Positions 43,464-53,020 are shown, numbered from the stretch's first letter. The stretch is DNA of 64,000 nt from Shinella sp. XGS7 (GCF_020535565.1 NZ_CP084758.1:124001-188000); one strand, 5' to 3'. Notes: generated from the sequence alone by a model not told the origin. Program-made: numbers and translations.

Positions 43464-43772
43464 TCAGCGCCGCGCGATCAGCATGCCCAGCAGCAGGCCC
43501 ACGCCAGCGGCCACGCCGATGGACTGCCAGGGGTTGTCATGCACATAGGCATCGGTGGCGCGGCCCGCGGCCTTGGCGCGCTCGACCGCCGCCTCCTGCA
43601 GATCATGCAGATTGTCCTTGGCGCGCTCCAGCGTGGCCTGCACCTTGGCACGGAGTTCGGCCGCGCCCTCGCCGGCCTGGCCGGCCGTAGCGCGCAGCAG
43701 GCTTTCTGCTTCGGCAACGACGGCGTGCAGATCGCTAACCAGTCGTTCTTTCTGAGCTTGAGTTGTGGGCAT
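43464..43772 (-). CDS. DUF883 (YqjD/ElaB-like) ribosome/membrane-associated protein
   Basis: 102 residues: a long charged helix (KERLVSDLHAVVAEAESLLR, then AAELRAKVQATLERAKDNLHDLQEAAVERAKAAG) and a C-terminal hydrophobic segment GVAAGVGLLLGMLIARR preceded by DNPWQSIG, the DUF883 hallmark. In E. coli members are tail-anchored stationary-phase proteins that bind ribosomes. AAGGAGAG precedes the ATG. Single gene. Confidence 0.9.
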   Translation of the reverse strand: MPTTQAQKERLVSDLHAVVAEAESLLRATAGQAGEGAAELRAKVQATLERAKDNLHDLQEAAVERAKAAGRATDAYVHDNPWQSIGVAAGVGLLLGMLIARR

Positions 43773-43881
43773 GACACTCTCCTTGTCAGCAGGGTTGCAG
43801 GAAGCGCTTAGGCTACCACCATGTTATGTCGCCACGCTGTAGGACGACAGGCCGATTTATGCGCTGGCACAAGCGATCAGC

Positions 43882-45423
43882 TCAAAGCCGGAACACGGCC
43901 ACAGCCTGGACCAACTGCTGGGCCTGCAGCCGAAGGCTCTCGGCCGCGGCGGCCGACTCCTCGACCAGGGCGGCATTCTCCTGGGTCGCGCGGTCCATCT
44001 GGGTCACGGCCTCACCAACCTGGGCCACGCCCGTGCTCTGCTCGCGGCTGGCGGCGCTGATCTCGCCCATGATGTCGGTGACGCGCTGGATAGACGCCAC
44101 CACCTCGGCAATCGTGCTGCCGGCCCGGTCCACCTGGCTGGAGCCCAGCTCCACGCGCTCCACGCTGGCCTGGATCAGGGTCTTGATCTCCTTGGCCGCC
44201 GCCGCGCTGCGCTGGGCCAGCGCACGCACCTCGCTGGCCACCACGGCAAAGCCGCGGCCCTGCTCGCCGGCCCGCGCTGCCTCCACCGCGGCATTCAGGG
44301 CCAGGATATTGGTCTGGAAGGCGATGCCGTCGATGGTGCCGATGATGTCGCTGATCTTGCGCGAGCTCTCGCTGATCTCGCGCATGGTCTCCACCACCTG
44401 GCCCACGGCCGTGCCGCCCTGCTCCGCCACCGTGGAGGCGGCCAGCGCCAGCTGATTGGCCTGCTGGGCGTTGTCGGCATTGCCGCGCACCGTGCTGCCC
44501 AGCTCTTCCATGGACGCCGCGGTCTGCTCCAGCGCCGAGGCCTGCTGCTCCGTGCGGGCCGAGAGATCGCTATTGCCCGAGGAGATCTGGGCCGAGGCGG
44601 TGGCCACGCTCTCGGCGCCGTTGCGCACCTCGCGCACGATGGCGGCCAGGCGGCCCTGCATCTCATGCAGCGCACTCAGCAGGCGGCCGGTCTCGTTGGC
44701 GCCGCCCGCCTCGATGGCCATGGCCAGATCGCCCGCCGCCACCCCGCTGGCCACCTGCACCGCCGCGTTCAGCGGACCGATGATGGAGCGGATCAGCCAG
44801 ATGCTCATCAGCCCCGACAGGACCAGCGCCACCGCGATCAGCGCCGCGATCTGCAGCTTGGCACTGCGCGCCTCGGCCTCAGCCTGCTGGGCCGAGAGGT
44901 CCATCAGCTTGCCGCCCAGGTTCACCAGCTCGTCCACGGCCGCCATATAGGCCTGCTGCCTGGGCTTGAGCTCGCCCAGCAGCACGCGCCGGGCCTTGTC
45001 GATATCGCCGGCACGCAGGGCCTGGGTCACCTTCTCGCGCTCGGCCCGGAAGCCGGCGCGCGCCTCGTTGAGCTTGGCAATGCCGGCCTTGCCGCCCGGC
45101 GTGCTCATGATCTTGCTGAGTTCCTCGATCTTGTCGCTGGTGGACTTGGAAGCCGTCTCGATGAGCGCGAACTCCGCCTCGATCTCGGCCGGGTCGTTCA
45201 GGAGGATCAGATTGCGCAGCGACAGCGCCACCTGGCTGTTGGTGGCCTTGATCGCATTGAAGGCCTTGACCTTGGGATAGCGGTCCTCCATCGCCAGCTT
45301 GAAATGCGCGTTCATCGCGTCCAGCTTGGTCCAGGCCAGCAGGCCCAGCAGCACGATGAGCAGGGCCATGGCGCCAAAGCCCAGGGCCAGGCGCGTCGAG
45401 ATCTTCATATTGCTCAGAGTCAT
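43882..45423 (-). CDS. Methyl-accepting chemotaxis protein
   Basis: 513 residues. First membrane helix about 9-29, periplasmic four-helix-bundle domain with AFNAIKATNSQVALSLRNLI, second helix about 190-212, HAMP, and a signalling domain with the conserved hairpin tip (IDGIAFQTNILALNAAVEAA, EQGRGFAVVASEVRALAQRS). The C-terminus lacks a NWETF-type CheR tether. GGAGA eight bases before ATG 45423 supports the start. No che genes nearby. Confidence 0.93.
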   Translation of the reverse strand: MTLSNMKISTRLALGFGAMALLIVLLGLLAWTKLDAMNAHFKLAMEDRYPKVKAFNAIKATNSQVALSLRNLILLNDPAEIEAEFALIETASKSTSDKIEELSKIMSTPGGKAGIAKLNEARAGFRAEREKVTQALRAGDIDKARRVLLGELKPRQQAYMAAVDELVNLGGKLMDLSAQQAEAEARSAKLQIAALIAVALVLSGLMSIWLIRSIIGPLNAAVQVASGVAAGDLAMAIEAGGANETGRLLSALHEMQGRLAAIVREVRNGAESVATASAQISSGNSDLSARTEQQASALEQTAASMEELGSTVRGNADNAQQANQLALAASTVAEQGGTAVGQVVETMREISESSRKISDIIGTIDGIAFQTNILALNAAVEAARAGEQGRGFAVVASEVRALAQRSAAAAKEIKTLIQASVERVELGSSQVDRAGSTIAEVVASIQRVTDIMGEISAASREQSTGVAQVGEAVTQMDRATQENAALVEESAAAAESLRLQAQQLVQAVAVFRL

Positions 45424-45646
45424 CCAGGGTCTCCGTGAGAGTCGTTCTACTTCTGTACGCGGCGCTGGCGCGCACCGGCGTCAAGAAGGTTAGGCGACCG
45501 GCCGCGCCATCCAGCGTGTGAGAAAAGCCCGTGGCCGGGCCCATCTGCTGCGCAGTGGGCGGCAGGCGCCCGCGCCATCCGCTCAGCGCTCAAACACCGT
45601 GAGCTGGGTCAAAATGGCCCGAACCCAGCCCCAGGAGCGCCCTGCC

Positions 45647-46867
45647 ATGTCCGGTGCAAGAATCCTCGTCGCCCAGGGTGGCGGCCCCACCGCCGTCATC
45701 AACCAGTCCCTGGTGGGCGTGGTGCTGGAGGCGCGGCGCCAGCGCGGCGTGGCCAGCGTCTACGGCGCGCGCCATGGCATGCGCGGCATCCTGCGCGAGG
45801 ACTTCGTGGACCTGGCCCAGGAAACCAGCCACAACCTGGAGCTGGTGGCGCAGACGCCCTCCTCCGCCCTGGGCTCCACCCGCGACAAGCCCGACCGCGC
45901 CTACTGCCACGAGATCTTCAAGGTGCTGCAGGCCCATGGCATCACGCACTTCTTCAATATCGGCGGCAATGACTCCTCCGATGCCCTGCGCATCGTGGCC
46001 GACGAGGCCGCCGCCGTGGGCTATGGCCTGCGCTGCATTCACATCCCCAAGACCATCGACAACGATCTGGTGGGCAATGACCACACGCCCGGCTTCCCCT
46101 CGGCCGCGCGCTTCGTGGCCCAGGCCTTTGCCGGCGCGAACCTGGACAACGCAGCCCTGCCCGGTGTCTACCTGGGCGTGGTGATGGGCCGGCACGCGGG
46201 CTTTCTCACCGCGGCCTCGGCCCTGGGCAAGAAGTTCGCCGAGGACGGCCCGCACCTGATCTACCTGCCCGAGCGGGTGTTCGAGCTGGAGCGCTTTCTG
46301 GCCGATGTGAGGACCATGCATGAGCGTCACGGCCGCTGCGTGATCGCGGTATCCGAGGGCATCCACGATGCCGCGGGCCGGCCCATCATCAGCCAGCTGA
46401 CCCAGGACCTGGAGCGGGACGCGCATGGCAATGTGCAGCTCTCCGGCAGCGGCGCCCTGGCCGATCTGCTGTGCGAGCAGATCAAGCAGCGCCTGGGCCT
46501 CAAGCGCGTGCGCGGCGACACCCTGGGCTATCTGCAGCGCAGCTTCATCGGCTGCGTCTCGGACGTGGACCAGCGCGAGGCACGCGAGGTGGGCGAGAAG
46601 GCGGTGCAGTTCGCCTTCCATGGTGATCGCGACGGCTCGGTGGCCATACGCCGCAGCGGCTACTACTCGGTGGACTACGAGCTGCTGCCCCTGGCCGCCG
46701 TGGCCGGCAAGACCCGGGTGATGGAGGACGAGTTCATCGCCGCCAGCGGCACCGATGTGACCGATGCCTTCCGCCTCTATCTGCGCCCGCTGCTGGGCTC
46801 GGGCATGCCCGATGCCTTCCGCCTGCGGCCCAACCCCGTGCCCAAGATCCTGAACCGCGAGGCCTGA
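45647..46867 (+). CDS. 6-phosphofructokinase, probably PPi-dependent
   Basis: 406 residues. ARILVAQGGGPTAVINQSL at the start, GGNDSSDAL (ATP-type enzymes have GGDGS; an Asp at the fourth position indicates pyrophosphate), PKTIDNDL (Lys typical of PPi enzymes), MGRHAGFLTAASALG and PERVFELERFL. Catalyses fructose-6-phosphate to fructose-1,6-bisphosphate, reversibly if PPi-dependent. AGGAG nine bases before ATG 45647 fixes the start. The VOC gene follows after four bases and should be co-transcribed. Confidence 0.88.
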   Translation: MSGARILVAQGGGPTAVINQSLVGVVLEARRQRGVASVYGARHGMRGILREDFVDLAQETSHNLELVAQTPSSALGSTRDKPDRAYCHEIFKVLQAHGITHFFNIGGNDSSDALRIVADEAAAVGYGLRCIHIPKTIDNDLVGNDHTPGFPSAARFVAQAFAGANLDNAALPGVYLGVVMGRHAGFLTAASALGKKFAEDGPHLIYLPERVFELERFLADVRTMHERHGRCVIAVSEGIHDAAGRPIISQLTQDLERDAHGNVQLSGSGALADLLCEQIKQRLGLKRVRGDTLGYLQRSFIGCVSDVDQREAREVGEKAVQFAFHGDRDGSVAIRRSGYYSVDYELLPLAAVAGKTRVMEDEFIAASGTDVTDAFRLYLRPLLGSGMPDAFRLRPNPVPKILNREA

Positions 46868-46871
46868 AACC

Positions 46872-47324
46872 ATGCCCACCCTGCAAGCCCCACCCGCCGG
46901 CTGGCCCCGCCTGTCCAGCACCCTGCTCTACGACAACGCACGCGAAGCCATCGCCTGGCTCGTGACGGCCTTCGGCTTCGAGATCCAGCTGGTGGTCGAC
47001 GCGCCGGACGGCTCCGTGGCCCACAGCCAGCTGGTCTTTGGCGAGGCCCTGATCATGGTGGGCGAAGGCGGCGCCGCGCGCGCACCGCGCTTCGGTGTAC
47101 CCCTGCGCAGCCCGCGCCATCTGGGTGGGGCCAACAGCCAGAGCCTGATGCTCTATGTGGACGATGTGGACGCGCACTGCGCCCGCGCCCGGGCCGCCGG
47201 CGCCACCATCGTGGCCGAGCCCGCGCTGCAGGACTACGGCCCCGCCTACTGGGCCGACCGCGGCTATGGCGCGCTGGACTGCGACGGCCACCTCTGGTGG
47301 TTCTGCCAGCGCGTGCGCGGCTGA
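46872..47324 (+). CDS. VOC-family (glyoxalase/bleomycin-resistance-like) protein
   Basis: 150 residues with two beta-alpha-beta-beta-beta modules: LSSTLLYDNAREAIAWLVTAFGFE and LMLYVDDVDAHCARARAAGATIVAEPALQDYG, ending YGALDCDGHLWWFCQRV. Metal ligands at the usual places are plausible (His in AHSQLVFGEA, Glu in the second module region) but not certain. Cytosolic. Function within the superfamily (glyoxalase, thiol transfer, dioxygenase) cannot be assigned. Confidence 0.82.
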   Translation: MPTLQAPPAGWPRLSSTLLYDNAREAIAWLVTAFGFEIQLVVDAPDGSVAHSQLVFGEALIMVGEGGAARAPRFGVPLRSPRHLGGANSQSLMLYVDDVDAHCARARAAGATIVAEPALQDYGPAYWADRGYGALDCDGHLWWFCQRVRG

Positions 47325-47337
47325 ATCGCGCCCGCGC

Positions 47338-48174
47338 TCAGCGCGGCTTCACCCGCCCCGAGCCCAGGCTGCGCTGGCTCAGCTGCGGCCGGCCGCCGTA
47401 GACCAGATCCCCCGAGCCGAAGAGCTCGACCTCCAGGTTCTCCAGCGGGCCCAGGGCCGCATCCCCGCTGCCAAAGGAGCGCAGCTGGGCCGCGCGGCCG
47501 CTCAGGTCTTCGGCATCCACATCGCCCGAGCCGCTGAGCTGCCAGTGCTGGCGCTCGGCCCGGCCGCGGGCGCTGAAGTTCCCCGAGGCGCGCAGCCGCG
47601 CGTCCAGCAGCTCGGTCTGCAGGCCCTCCAGCTTGAGCGAGCCCGAGCCGCTGATCAGCACCTCCAGGCGCTCGCAGCGCAGCCCGCTCAGCACCATGCG
47701 GCCCGAGCCCAGCAGGCGCAGACGCAGCTGGCGGGCCTCCAGGCGCGGCGCATTGAGGCTGCCGCCACCGCTGAGCACCAGGCTCAGGCTCTCGGCCCGC
47801 CAGGGGCCCAGCTGCACCTGGGATTCACCGCGCACCTGCAGCTCGCGCAGCGCGGGCCGGCTCAGGCGGGCCCGGGCGCCGCGATCCCCCGGCTGGTAGA
47901 TCAGCAGGCCCTCGCGCTCAGCGCGCAGTTGCAAAGGCTCGCTGCCGGCGCGCTCGTAGCGGGGCTCGCCGGGCGGCCCCTGCTCCAGGTTCAGGTTCAG
48001 CGGGCCGTCGACCGCCAGCCACTCGCTGCCCAGCGCGGGCTCGGGCCGCCGGGGCGCATCGGGCCAGCGGGGCTCTCGCTCTTCCCAGCCCTCGGCGCCC
48101 CGGCCGGCGCAGGCCGGCAGCAGGGGCAAGGGCGCCAGGGCCAGCAGCAGGCGCAGACAGGGGCGGCGGCGCAT
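47338..48174 (-). CDS. GIN-domain (DUF2807) lipoprotein with GSG repeats
   Basis: 278 residues. Lipobox LPAC (LALAPLPLLPACAG). The body is a beta-helix of about eight rungs, each marked by a glycine-serine turn: LSGGGSLNA, LLGSGRMVL, ISGSGSLKL, LRASGNFSA, LSGSGDVDA, SFGSGDAAL, LFGSGDLVY, SLGSGRVKP. That is the putative auto-transporter adhesin head/GIN family. It overlaps the porin-like gene upstream (TGATG), so the two are co-translated. Surface or periplasmic location is likely; function unknown. Confidence 0.85.
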   Translation of the reverse strand: MRRRPCLRLLLALAPLPLLPACAGRGAEGWEEREPRWPDAPRRPEPALGSEWLAVDGPLNLNLEQGPPGEPRYERAGSEPLQLRAEREGLLIYQPGDRGARARLSRPALRELQVRGESQVQLGPWRAESLSLVLSGGGSLNAPRLEARQLRLRLLGSGRMVLSGLRCERLEVLISGSGSLKLEGLQTELLDARLRASGNFSARGRAERQHWQLSGSGDVDAEDLSGRAAQLRSFGSGDAALGPLENLEVELFGSGDLVYGGRPQLSQRSLGSGRVKPR

Positions 48175-48968
48175 CAGAAGCTCCGGCTCACGGCCAGGGC
48201 CAGGCTGGGCTGGCGGCGCTTGAGCACCACGGGGCTCTCGCCCGCGTCGCCGCGCAGGCTGGACAAGCCGGCCTTGGCGAAGAGCAGCCAGTGAGCGTCC
48301 AGCCGGTAGCTGGCCTGGGCAAAGCCGCCCACGCTGTGCAGGCCCGCGCCCACGCTGTGCCGGGCCAGGCCCGAGCGGGCCGACTCGGCCGCGCTCACAC
48401 CATAGAGCGCCTGGCCCAGCTTGGCGTCCATGGCGGTGGCGCTCAGGCCCAGGGCCAGGGCCAGGGCCAGATCGGGACTGCGGAGCAGGCCGTAGCCCAG
48501 CTCCAGCTCGGCATGCAGGCCGCGCCCGCCCGGCTTGCCGGACGAGCCCAGGCGCTGGGTGGCCACGGCATTGAGGAAGACCGGCCCCAGGGCCAGCTCG
48601 CCCCCCAGGCGCAGGGCCGGCGCGATCTTGACCTCGTCCAGGCCCCGCAGGCGATCCCCGTCCTTGGCGCGGCGCTGGTAGAGATCGGGTGCCAGGGCCA
48701 GGCTCAGGGCCGCGCCCTCGCCCAGGCGCACCTCGTAGCCCAGGCCGCGCACGGTGCTCAGGAAAACGTTCTCGCGCCAGCGCGCCTCCAGCAGGGGCGC
48801 GCCCAGGGCGCGCAGGCGCTGGCCGCCGCTGTAACGCGGCTGCACCAGCAGGGCGCCGCCGCCGCGCAGCTGCCAGTCGCCGGCCGGCGCTGCGGCGCCA
48901 ACCGGGGCCTGGGCCATCACCAGGGAGCTGGCCAGGGCCAGGGCGAGGGTGCAGAGATAGGACTTCAT
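48174..48968 (-). CDS. MipA/OmpV-family outer-membrane protein
   Basis: 264 residues. Signal peptide (LCTLALALASSLVMAQA), then a beta-barrel pattern ending in Phe (LALAVSRSF), the usual BAM signal. WQLRGGGALLVQPRYSGG, GYEVRLGEGAALSLALAPD, LRGLDEVKIAPALRLGGELALGPV and KAGLSSLRGDAGESPVV match MipA/OmpV. Start at ATG 48968; a longer reading to 49091 would run through the phased repeats at 49022-49071 and is rejected. Next to an OmpR-type two-component pair, a common arrangement for this family. Confidence 0.85.
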   Translation of the reverse strand: MKSYLCTLALALASSLVMAQAPVGAAAPAGDWQLRGGGALLVQPRYSGGQRLRALGAPLLEARWRENVFLSTVRGLGYEVRLGEGAALSLALAPDLYQRRAKDGDRLRGLDEVKIAPALRLGGELALGPVFLNAVATQRLGSSGKPGGRGLHAELELGYGLLRSPDLALALALGLSATAMDAKLGQALYGVSAAESARSGLARHSVGAGLHSVGGFAQASYRLDAHWLLFAKAGLSSLRGDAGESPVVLKRRQPSLALAVSRSF

Positions 48969-49021
48969 GAGGAGACGATTCCGGCTCGGTGTTGCGACGC
49001 GGGCCAGTGTCCGAAGCCGGC

Positions 49022-49071
49022 GATGAAGCGGCCATGAAGCGCGCCGCCGGCCAGATGAAGCCGCGATGAAC
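49022..49071. promoter_or_regulatory. Four phased direct repeats, probable OmpR-type regulator binding site
   Basis: ATGAAG occurs at 49023, 49034 and 49055, and ATGAA at 49066. Spacings are 11, 21 and 11 bases, i.e. one, two and one turns, so all four face the same side of the DNA. Paired repeats 11 apart are the classic OmpR/PhoB-family box. The site lies between the MipA-GIN operon and the divergent two-component genes. Confidence 0.65.
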
Positions 49072-49188
49072 ACCCCGGGGCGGACCCGCAACGCCCCTGC
49101 CGCCCCGCCCTCCTAGAATCCGCCGCCAACAGGGACGCGTCGATGCCGCGGGAGATCGACCCCCGGGCCACACAGGGAGGGGCCGCGC

Positions 49189-49887
49189 ATGGCCAGCATT
49201 CTTCTTCTCGAGGACGATCTGCCGCTGGGCCAGTCCCTGCAGCGCGTGCTGGGCATGGCCGGCCACAAGGTGCTGTGGCTGCGCACCTCGGCGGACGCGC
49301 GGCGCTTTCTGGCCGATGAGAGCCAGGACTTCGCCCTGCTGCTGCTGGACATCATGCTGCCCGACGGCACCGGCCTGGAGCTGCTGGCCTGGTGGCGCCA
49401 GCAGGGCCGCAAGACCCCGGTGATGATGATCACCGCACGCGACAGCGTGGAGGAGCGCGTCGAAGGCCTGGACTGCGGCGCCGACGACTATCTGGGCAAG
49501 CCCTTCGCCATGGAGGAGCTGCTCTCGCGCGTGCGCGCCCTGCTGCGCCGCCACAGCGGCCAGGCCAGCAACACCTGGCAGCTGGGCGCCCTGGCCATCG
49601 ATACCGCGCGACGGCGCGTGCTGCTGGAGGGCCAGGAGATTTCGCTCTCGGCCCGCGAGTACGACATCCTGCTGAGCCTGGCCGCCGAGCCTGGCCGGGT
49701 GATGACGCGCGAGCAGATCGAGCGCGCCCTCAGCGGCAGCGAGCTGCTGGACAGCAATGCCATCGATGTGCACGTCTACAAGCTGCGCAAGAAGCTGGGC
49801 AATGACTGGATCGCCACGGTGCGCGGCGTGGGCTATGCGCTGGAGGCGCCGATCACGGCCGGGGCCGGCGTGGGCACCGGCGCATGA
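49189..49887 (+). CDS. OmpR-family response regulator (QseB/PmrA-like)
   Basis: 232 residues. Receiver domain with E8/D9/D10, Asp 54 in [10 protein letters not shown], Thr in MITARD, Lys in [11 protein letters not shown]-terminal winged helix: [48 protein letters not shown]. Length and order match QseB/BasR. GGGAGGGG precedes the ATG at 49189. The stop overlaps the kinase start. Likely controls its own promoter and the divergent porin/lipoprotein genes via the repeats at 49022. Confidence 0.93.
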   Translation: MASILLLEDDLPLGQSLQRVLGMAGHKVLWLRTSADARRFLADESQDFALLLLDIMLPDGTGLELLAWWRQQGRKTPVMMITARDSVEERVEGLDCGADDYLGKPFAMEELLSRVRALLRRHSGQASNTWQLGALAIDTARRRVLLEGQEISLSAREYDILLSLAAEPGRVMTREQIERALSGSELLDSNAIDVHVYKLRKKLGNDWIATVRGVGYALEAPITAGAGVGTGA

Positions 49888-51275
49888 GTGCCCGCCTGGC
49901 CGCCTGGCTGCGCCCCGCGCGCTGGGCCCCCGCCTCGCTCAGCGGCCGCCTGATCGCCTGGCAAGCCCTGGCCCTGGTGCTGGCCTGGCTGGTACTGGCC
50001 GCCCTGCTCACCTGGCGCGTGGTGGCCTGGGGCAGCGAGGAGGTGAACCAGCGCCTGCAGCAGATGGGCACGGTGCTGATCAGCGCCGCCGGCAGCCCCG
50101 AACCCGAGCTGGCCCAGCGCCTGGCCGCGGCCGATGCCGCGGTCATGGCCCTGCTGGGTCTGGACGAAGAAGTGGGCAGCGGCCTGCACCCGGTCTACCA
50201 GGTCTGGGACGCCCAGGGCCGGCTGCTGGCCCGCAGCCCGCGCGCCCCCGAGACCCGGCTCGACGCCGCCATGCCTGCGGGCCAGGCCTCGCCCTGGGTG
50301 CTGCAGCGCCTGGAGGCCGGCCAGGGCCGCCAGCTGCTGATCGCCGAGCCGCGCGAGGTGCCGCTGAGCACGCTGATGCCCGTGCTGCTGCTGGTGCTCA
50401 AGAGCCAGCTGGGCGTGTTCCTCTGGCATGGCCTGGTGATCTGGTTCAGCGTGCGCCTGGGCCTGCGGCCCCTGGCCCAGCTGGCCCAGCGCATCGCGCG
50501 CCGGCCCGCGGGCGATCTGGCGCCGGTGCAGGTGGACCGGCTCTACACCGAGACCGCGCCCCTGGTGACGGCGCTCAACGGCCTGCTGCGCCGCGAGGGC
50601 CAGCGCCTGGAGGCGGAGCGCCGCTTTCTGGCCGATGCCGCCCATGAGCTGCGCACGCCGCTGGCGGCCGTCAATGCCCAGGCCCATCTGCTGCTGAGCG
50701 AGCAGGAAGCCGAGGCCCGGCAGGAGGCCGCCAGCGCCCTGCGGGCCGGCGTGGCGCGCGTGTCGCATCTGCTGGCCCAGCTGCTGACCCTGGCGCGGGC
50801 CGAGACCGCAGCCCAGGCCCTGCGCCCCGAGCGCCTGGATGTGGCGGCCCTGCTGCGCGAGCGCGTGGCCCTGCTGGCGCCGCTGGCGCGCCAGCGCGGC
50901 ATCCAGCTGGCGCTGCAGGCGCCCGCGCCGTGCGAGGCCCTGGTGGAGCGCAGTGGCCTGTGCTCGGTGGTGGACAACCTGGTGGACAACGCCATCCGCT
51001 ACAGCCCCGATGGCGCCCAGGTGGAGGTGGCGCTGGAGCAGGGCCCCGCCGGCCTGAGCCTCAGCGTGCGCGACAACGGCCCCGGCCTGGCCGCCGAGCA
51101 GCGCGAGCGCGTGTTCGAGCGCTTCTACCGCGTGCCCGGCAGCAGCGCCCAGGGCACGGGGCTGGGCCTGGCCATCGTCAAACGCATTGCCGAGCGCGAG
51201 CGCGCGGTGCTGGATTTCGTGGACGGCCTGGACGGCCGCGGCCTGGGCCTGCGCCTGCGCTATCCACCGGCCTGA
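49884..51275 (+). CDS. Sensor histidine kinase (QseC/EnvZ type)
   Basis: 463 residues: membrane helix 28-48, periplasmic domain about 50-165, second helix 166-190, HAMP-like linker, acceptor [10 protein letters not shown] (His 254), N-box [23 protein letters not shown] and GTGLGLAI. Complete class I kinase. Coupled to the response regulator by ATGA. The last 16 bases overlap the end of the convergent hypothetical gene. Confidence 0.92.
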   Translation: MSARLAAWLRPARWAPASLSGRLIAWQALALVLAWLVLAALLTWRVVAWGSEEVNQRLQQMGTVLISAAGSPEPELAQRLAAADAAVMALLGLDEEVGSGLHPVYQVWDAQGRLLARSPRAPETRLDAAMPAGQASPWVLQRLEAGQGRQLLIAEPREVPLSTLMPVLLLVLKSQLGVFLWHGLVIWFSVRLGLRPLAQLAQRIARRPAGDLAPVQVDRLYTETAPLVTALNGLLRREGQRLEAERRFLADAAHELRTPLAAVNAQAHLLLSEQEAEARQEAASALRAGVARVSHLLAQLLTLARAETAAQALRPERLDVAALLRERVALLAPLARQRGIQLALQAPAPCEALVERSGLCSVVDNLVDNAIRYSPDGAQVEVALEQGPAGLSLSVRDNGPGLAAEQRERVFERFYRVPGSSAQGTGLGLAIVKRIAERERAVLDFVDGLDGRGLGLRLRYPPA

Positions 51276-52237
51276 GCGGGGGCGCAGGGGCCGGCGCTCA
51301 GGGCCTGCAGCTGGCGCTGGCTGTACTCATCGTCCGGCCGCTCGCTGCGGGCCAGGGCCTGGCGCAGGGCCGGCAGCAGCGCGCAGTCGAGCGCGGGCAG
51401 GCCCAGCAGGCCCTGCACCACATAGACATCCCGGGTCTGGGCCAGCAGCTCGCGCCGCAGCTCGGCCGGCAGGGCCGGATTGGCCGCGAACTGGCGGTCC
51501 AGATGCTGGATGCTGCGCGGCCGGCGGTAGAGCTCGGTGAGCAGGGCGGGCGGTGTATTGGGGTGGCGGGCCAGATCGCTGAAGAAGTAGTCGGGCCAGC
51601 TGCTCTCGCGGTAGACCCGCTCCAGCAGGGCGGCCGGCGCGCGCGGGTGACGGATGGCGGCCAGCAGCAGGCCACCGTCCTGCGTCTGCGCCAGGCGCTC
51701 CAGGGTCGACACCGGCATGTCGGGCTGCTCCAGCAGGGGCAGCAGCCAGGTCCGATCGTCCGCATGCTCGCGGCTCAGGGCCTCGAGCTGCTCGCCTTCT
51801 GCCTCGGGATGCTGCGCGAGCCGCGCGCGGATGACGGCGCGGTGGCGCTCGATCTCGGCGCGCTGCGCCGCCATCTGGGCATCGAAAGCCTGGTTGCGTG
51901 CGCGGGTGCGCAGACCGTCGGCCAGCAGGAGAACGGGCAGCAGCAGCGCTGCACCCAGCGCCAGCACAGCCAGCCCGCGCTGCCAGCGCCGCGGGCTGCG
52001 CCAGCCCCGGCCTCCGGCCCAGCCCAGCAGGGCCGCCAGGCTGGCATAGAAAGGCAGGGGCAGCAGGCCCAGGGCCCCGGTGGAGGAGCGCGACTGGAAC
52101 ACCGCCCAGACGCCCACCCCCATCACCAGCAGGCCCAGCACCGCGCCCTCGGCCAGGCCGCGCCATTGCTGCCGGCGCAGCAGCCAGCCCAGCCCCAGCA
52201 GGGGAATCAGCAAGGGCATCCAGATCAGCCACAGCAT
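51260..52237 (-). CDS. Membrane protein with LRV-like helical repeats
   Basis: 325 residues. The first ~110 residues hold about four hydrophobic helices ([64 protein letters not shown]). The cytosolic or periplasmic rest contains repeats of the form hPxxPxxLLxx[60 protein letters not shown], resembling leucine-rich-variant helical repeats. Probably a protein-interaction surface. No known function. GGGAGG about nine to ten bases before ATG 52237 supports the start. Confidence 0.75.
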   Translation of the reverse strand: MLWLIWMPLLIPLLGLGWLLRRQQWRGLAEGAVLGLLVMGVGVWAVFQSRSSTGALGLLPLPFYASLAALLGWAGGRGWRSPRRWQRGLAVLALGAALLLPVLLLADGLRTRARNQAFDAQMAAQRAEIERHRAVIRARLAQHPEAEGEQLEALSREHADDRTWLLPLLEQPDMPVSTLERLAQTQDGGLLLAAIRHPRAPAALLERVYRESSWPDYFFSDLARHPNTPPALLTELYRRPRSIQHLDRQFAANPALPAELRRELLAQTRDVYVVQGLLGLPALDCALLPALRQALARSERPDDEYSQRQLQALSAGPCAPAQAGG

Positions 52238-52360
52238 CGCGCCACCACCTCCCAGGCCCGGAGTATGCGGCCGGCGCCCCACGCGCTTGACCCGGGGGTG
52301 GCCCGGCTGGCAGCATCGCGCCAGCCTTCAACACCCCCACTTGCACGGAGCCCGCAGACC

Positions 52361-53020
52361 ATGGGACAGATGATCGAATTCCAGCGCCCCGACGGCGGCC
52401 GCAGCGCGGCCTGGCTGGCCGAGGCCGGCCCCGGCCGCCCCGCCCTGATCCTGATCCAGGAGTGGTGGGGCCTCAACCCGCATATCCGCGAGCTGGCCGA
52501 TCGCTTTGCGGCGGCCGGCTTCACCACCCTGGCCCCCGATCTCTACCGCGGCCGCATTGCCGCCAGCGCCGACGAAGCCAATCACCTGATGACGGGCCTG
52601 GACTTTGCCGATGCCACCCACCAGGACCTGGCCGGCGCCCTGCGCCATCTGCAGGCGCTGGCGCCCAAGGTGGGCGTGACCGGCTTCTGCATGGGCGGCG
52701 CGCTGACCATTGCCGCCGCGGTGCACCTGCCGGGCCTGGCCGCCGCGTCCTGCTTCTACGGCATCCCGCCGGCCGGGTTCGCCGACCCGGCGCGCATCGC
52801 CATCCCCTTCCAGGGACACTTCGCCGAGCGCGACGACTGGTGCACCCCGGCCGCGGTGGACGGCCTGGTCGCCGCCATGCAGGGCCAGTCGCCCGAGATC
52901 CACCGCTACCCGGCCGACCACGCCTTCTTCAACGACAAGCGCCCCGAGGTCTATGACGCCACCTGCGCGCAGGCGGCCTGGACCCGCACGCTGGACTTCT
53001 TCGGGCGGCATCTGGGCTGA
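52361..53020 (+). CDS. Dienelactone hydrolase family protein
   Basis: 219 residues, alpha/beta hydrolase with a Cys nucleophile: IQEWWGLNPHIRELADRFA, GFCMGGAL (Cys near residue 109), Asp in FAERDDWCTP and His in PADHAFFND. This matches the carboxymethylenebutenolidase family. No catechol-pathway genes are nearby, so a general hydrolase role is more likely than chloroaromatic degradation. The CGGAG before the ATG is slightly distant (11 bases). Convergent with adhP. Confidence 0.88.
   Translation: MGQMIEFQRPDGGRSAAWLAEAGPGRPALILIQEWWGLNPHIRELADRFAAAGFTTLAPDLYRGRIAASADEANHLMTGLDFADATHQDLAGALRHLQALAPKVGVTGFCMGGALTIAAAVHLPGLAAASCFYGIPPAGFADPARIAIPFQGHFAERDDWCTPAAVDGLVAAMQGQSPEIHRYPADHAFFNDKRPEVYDATCAQAAWTRTLDFFGRHLG

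Noticed and set aside
48174..49091. Longer MipA gene starting at 49091
   Set aside because: The added residues are Arg-rich with no signal peptide character and would cover the phased regulator-binding repeats.
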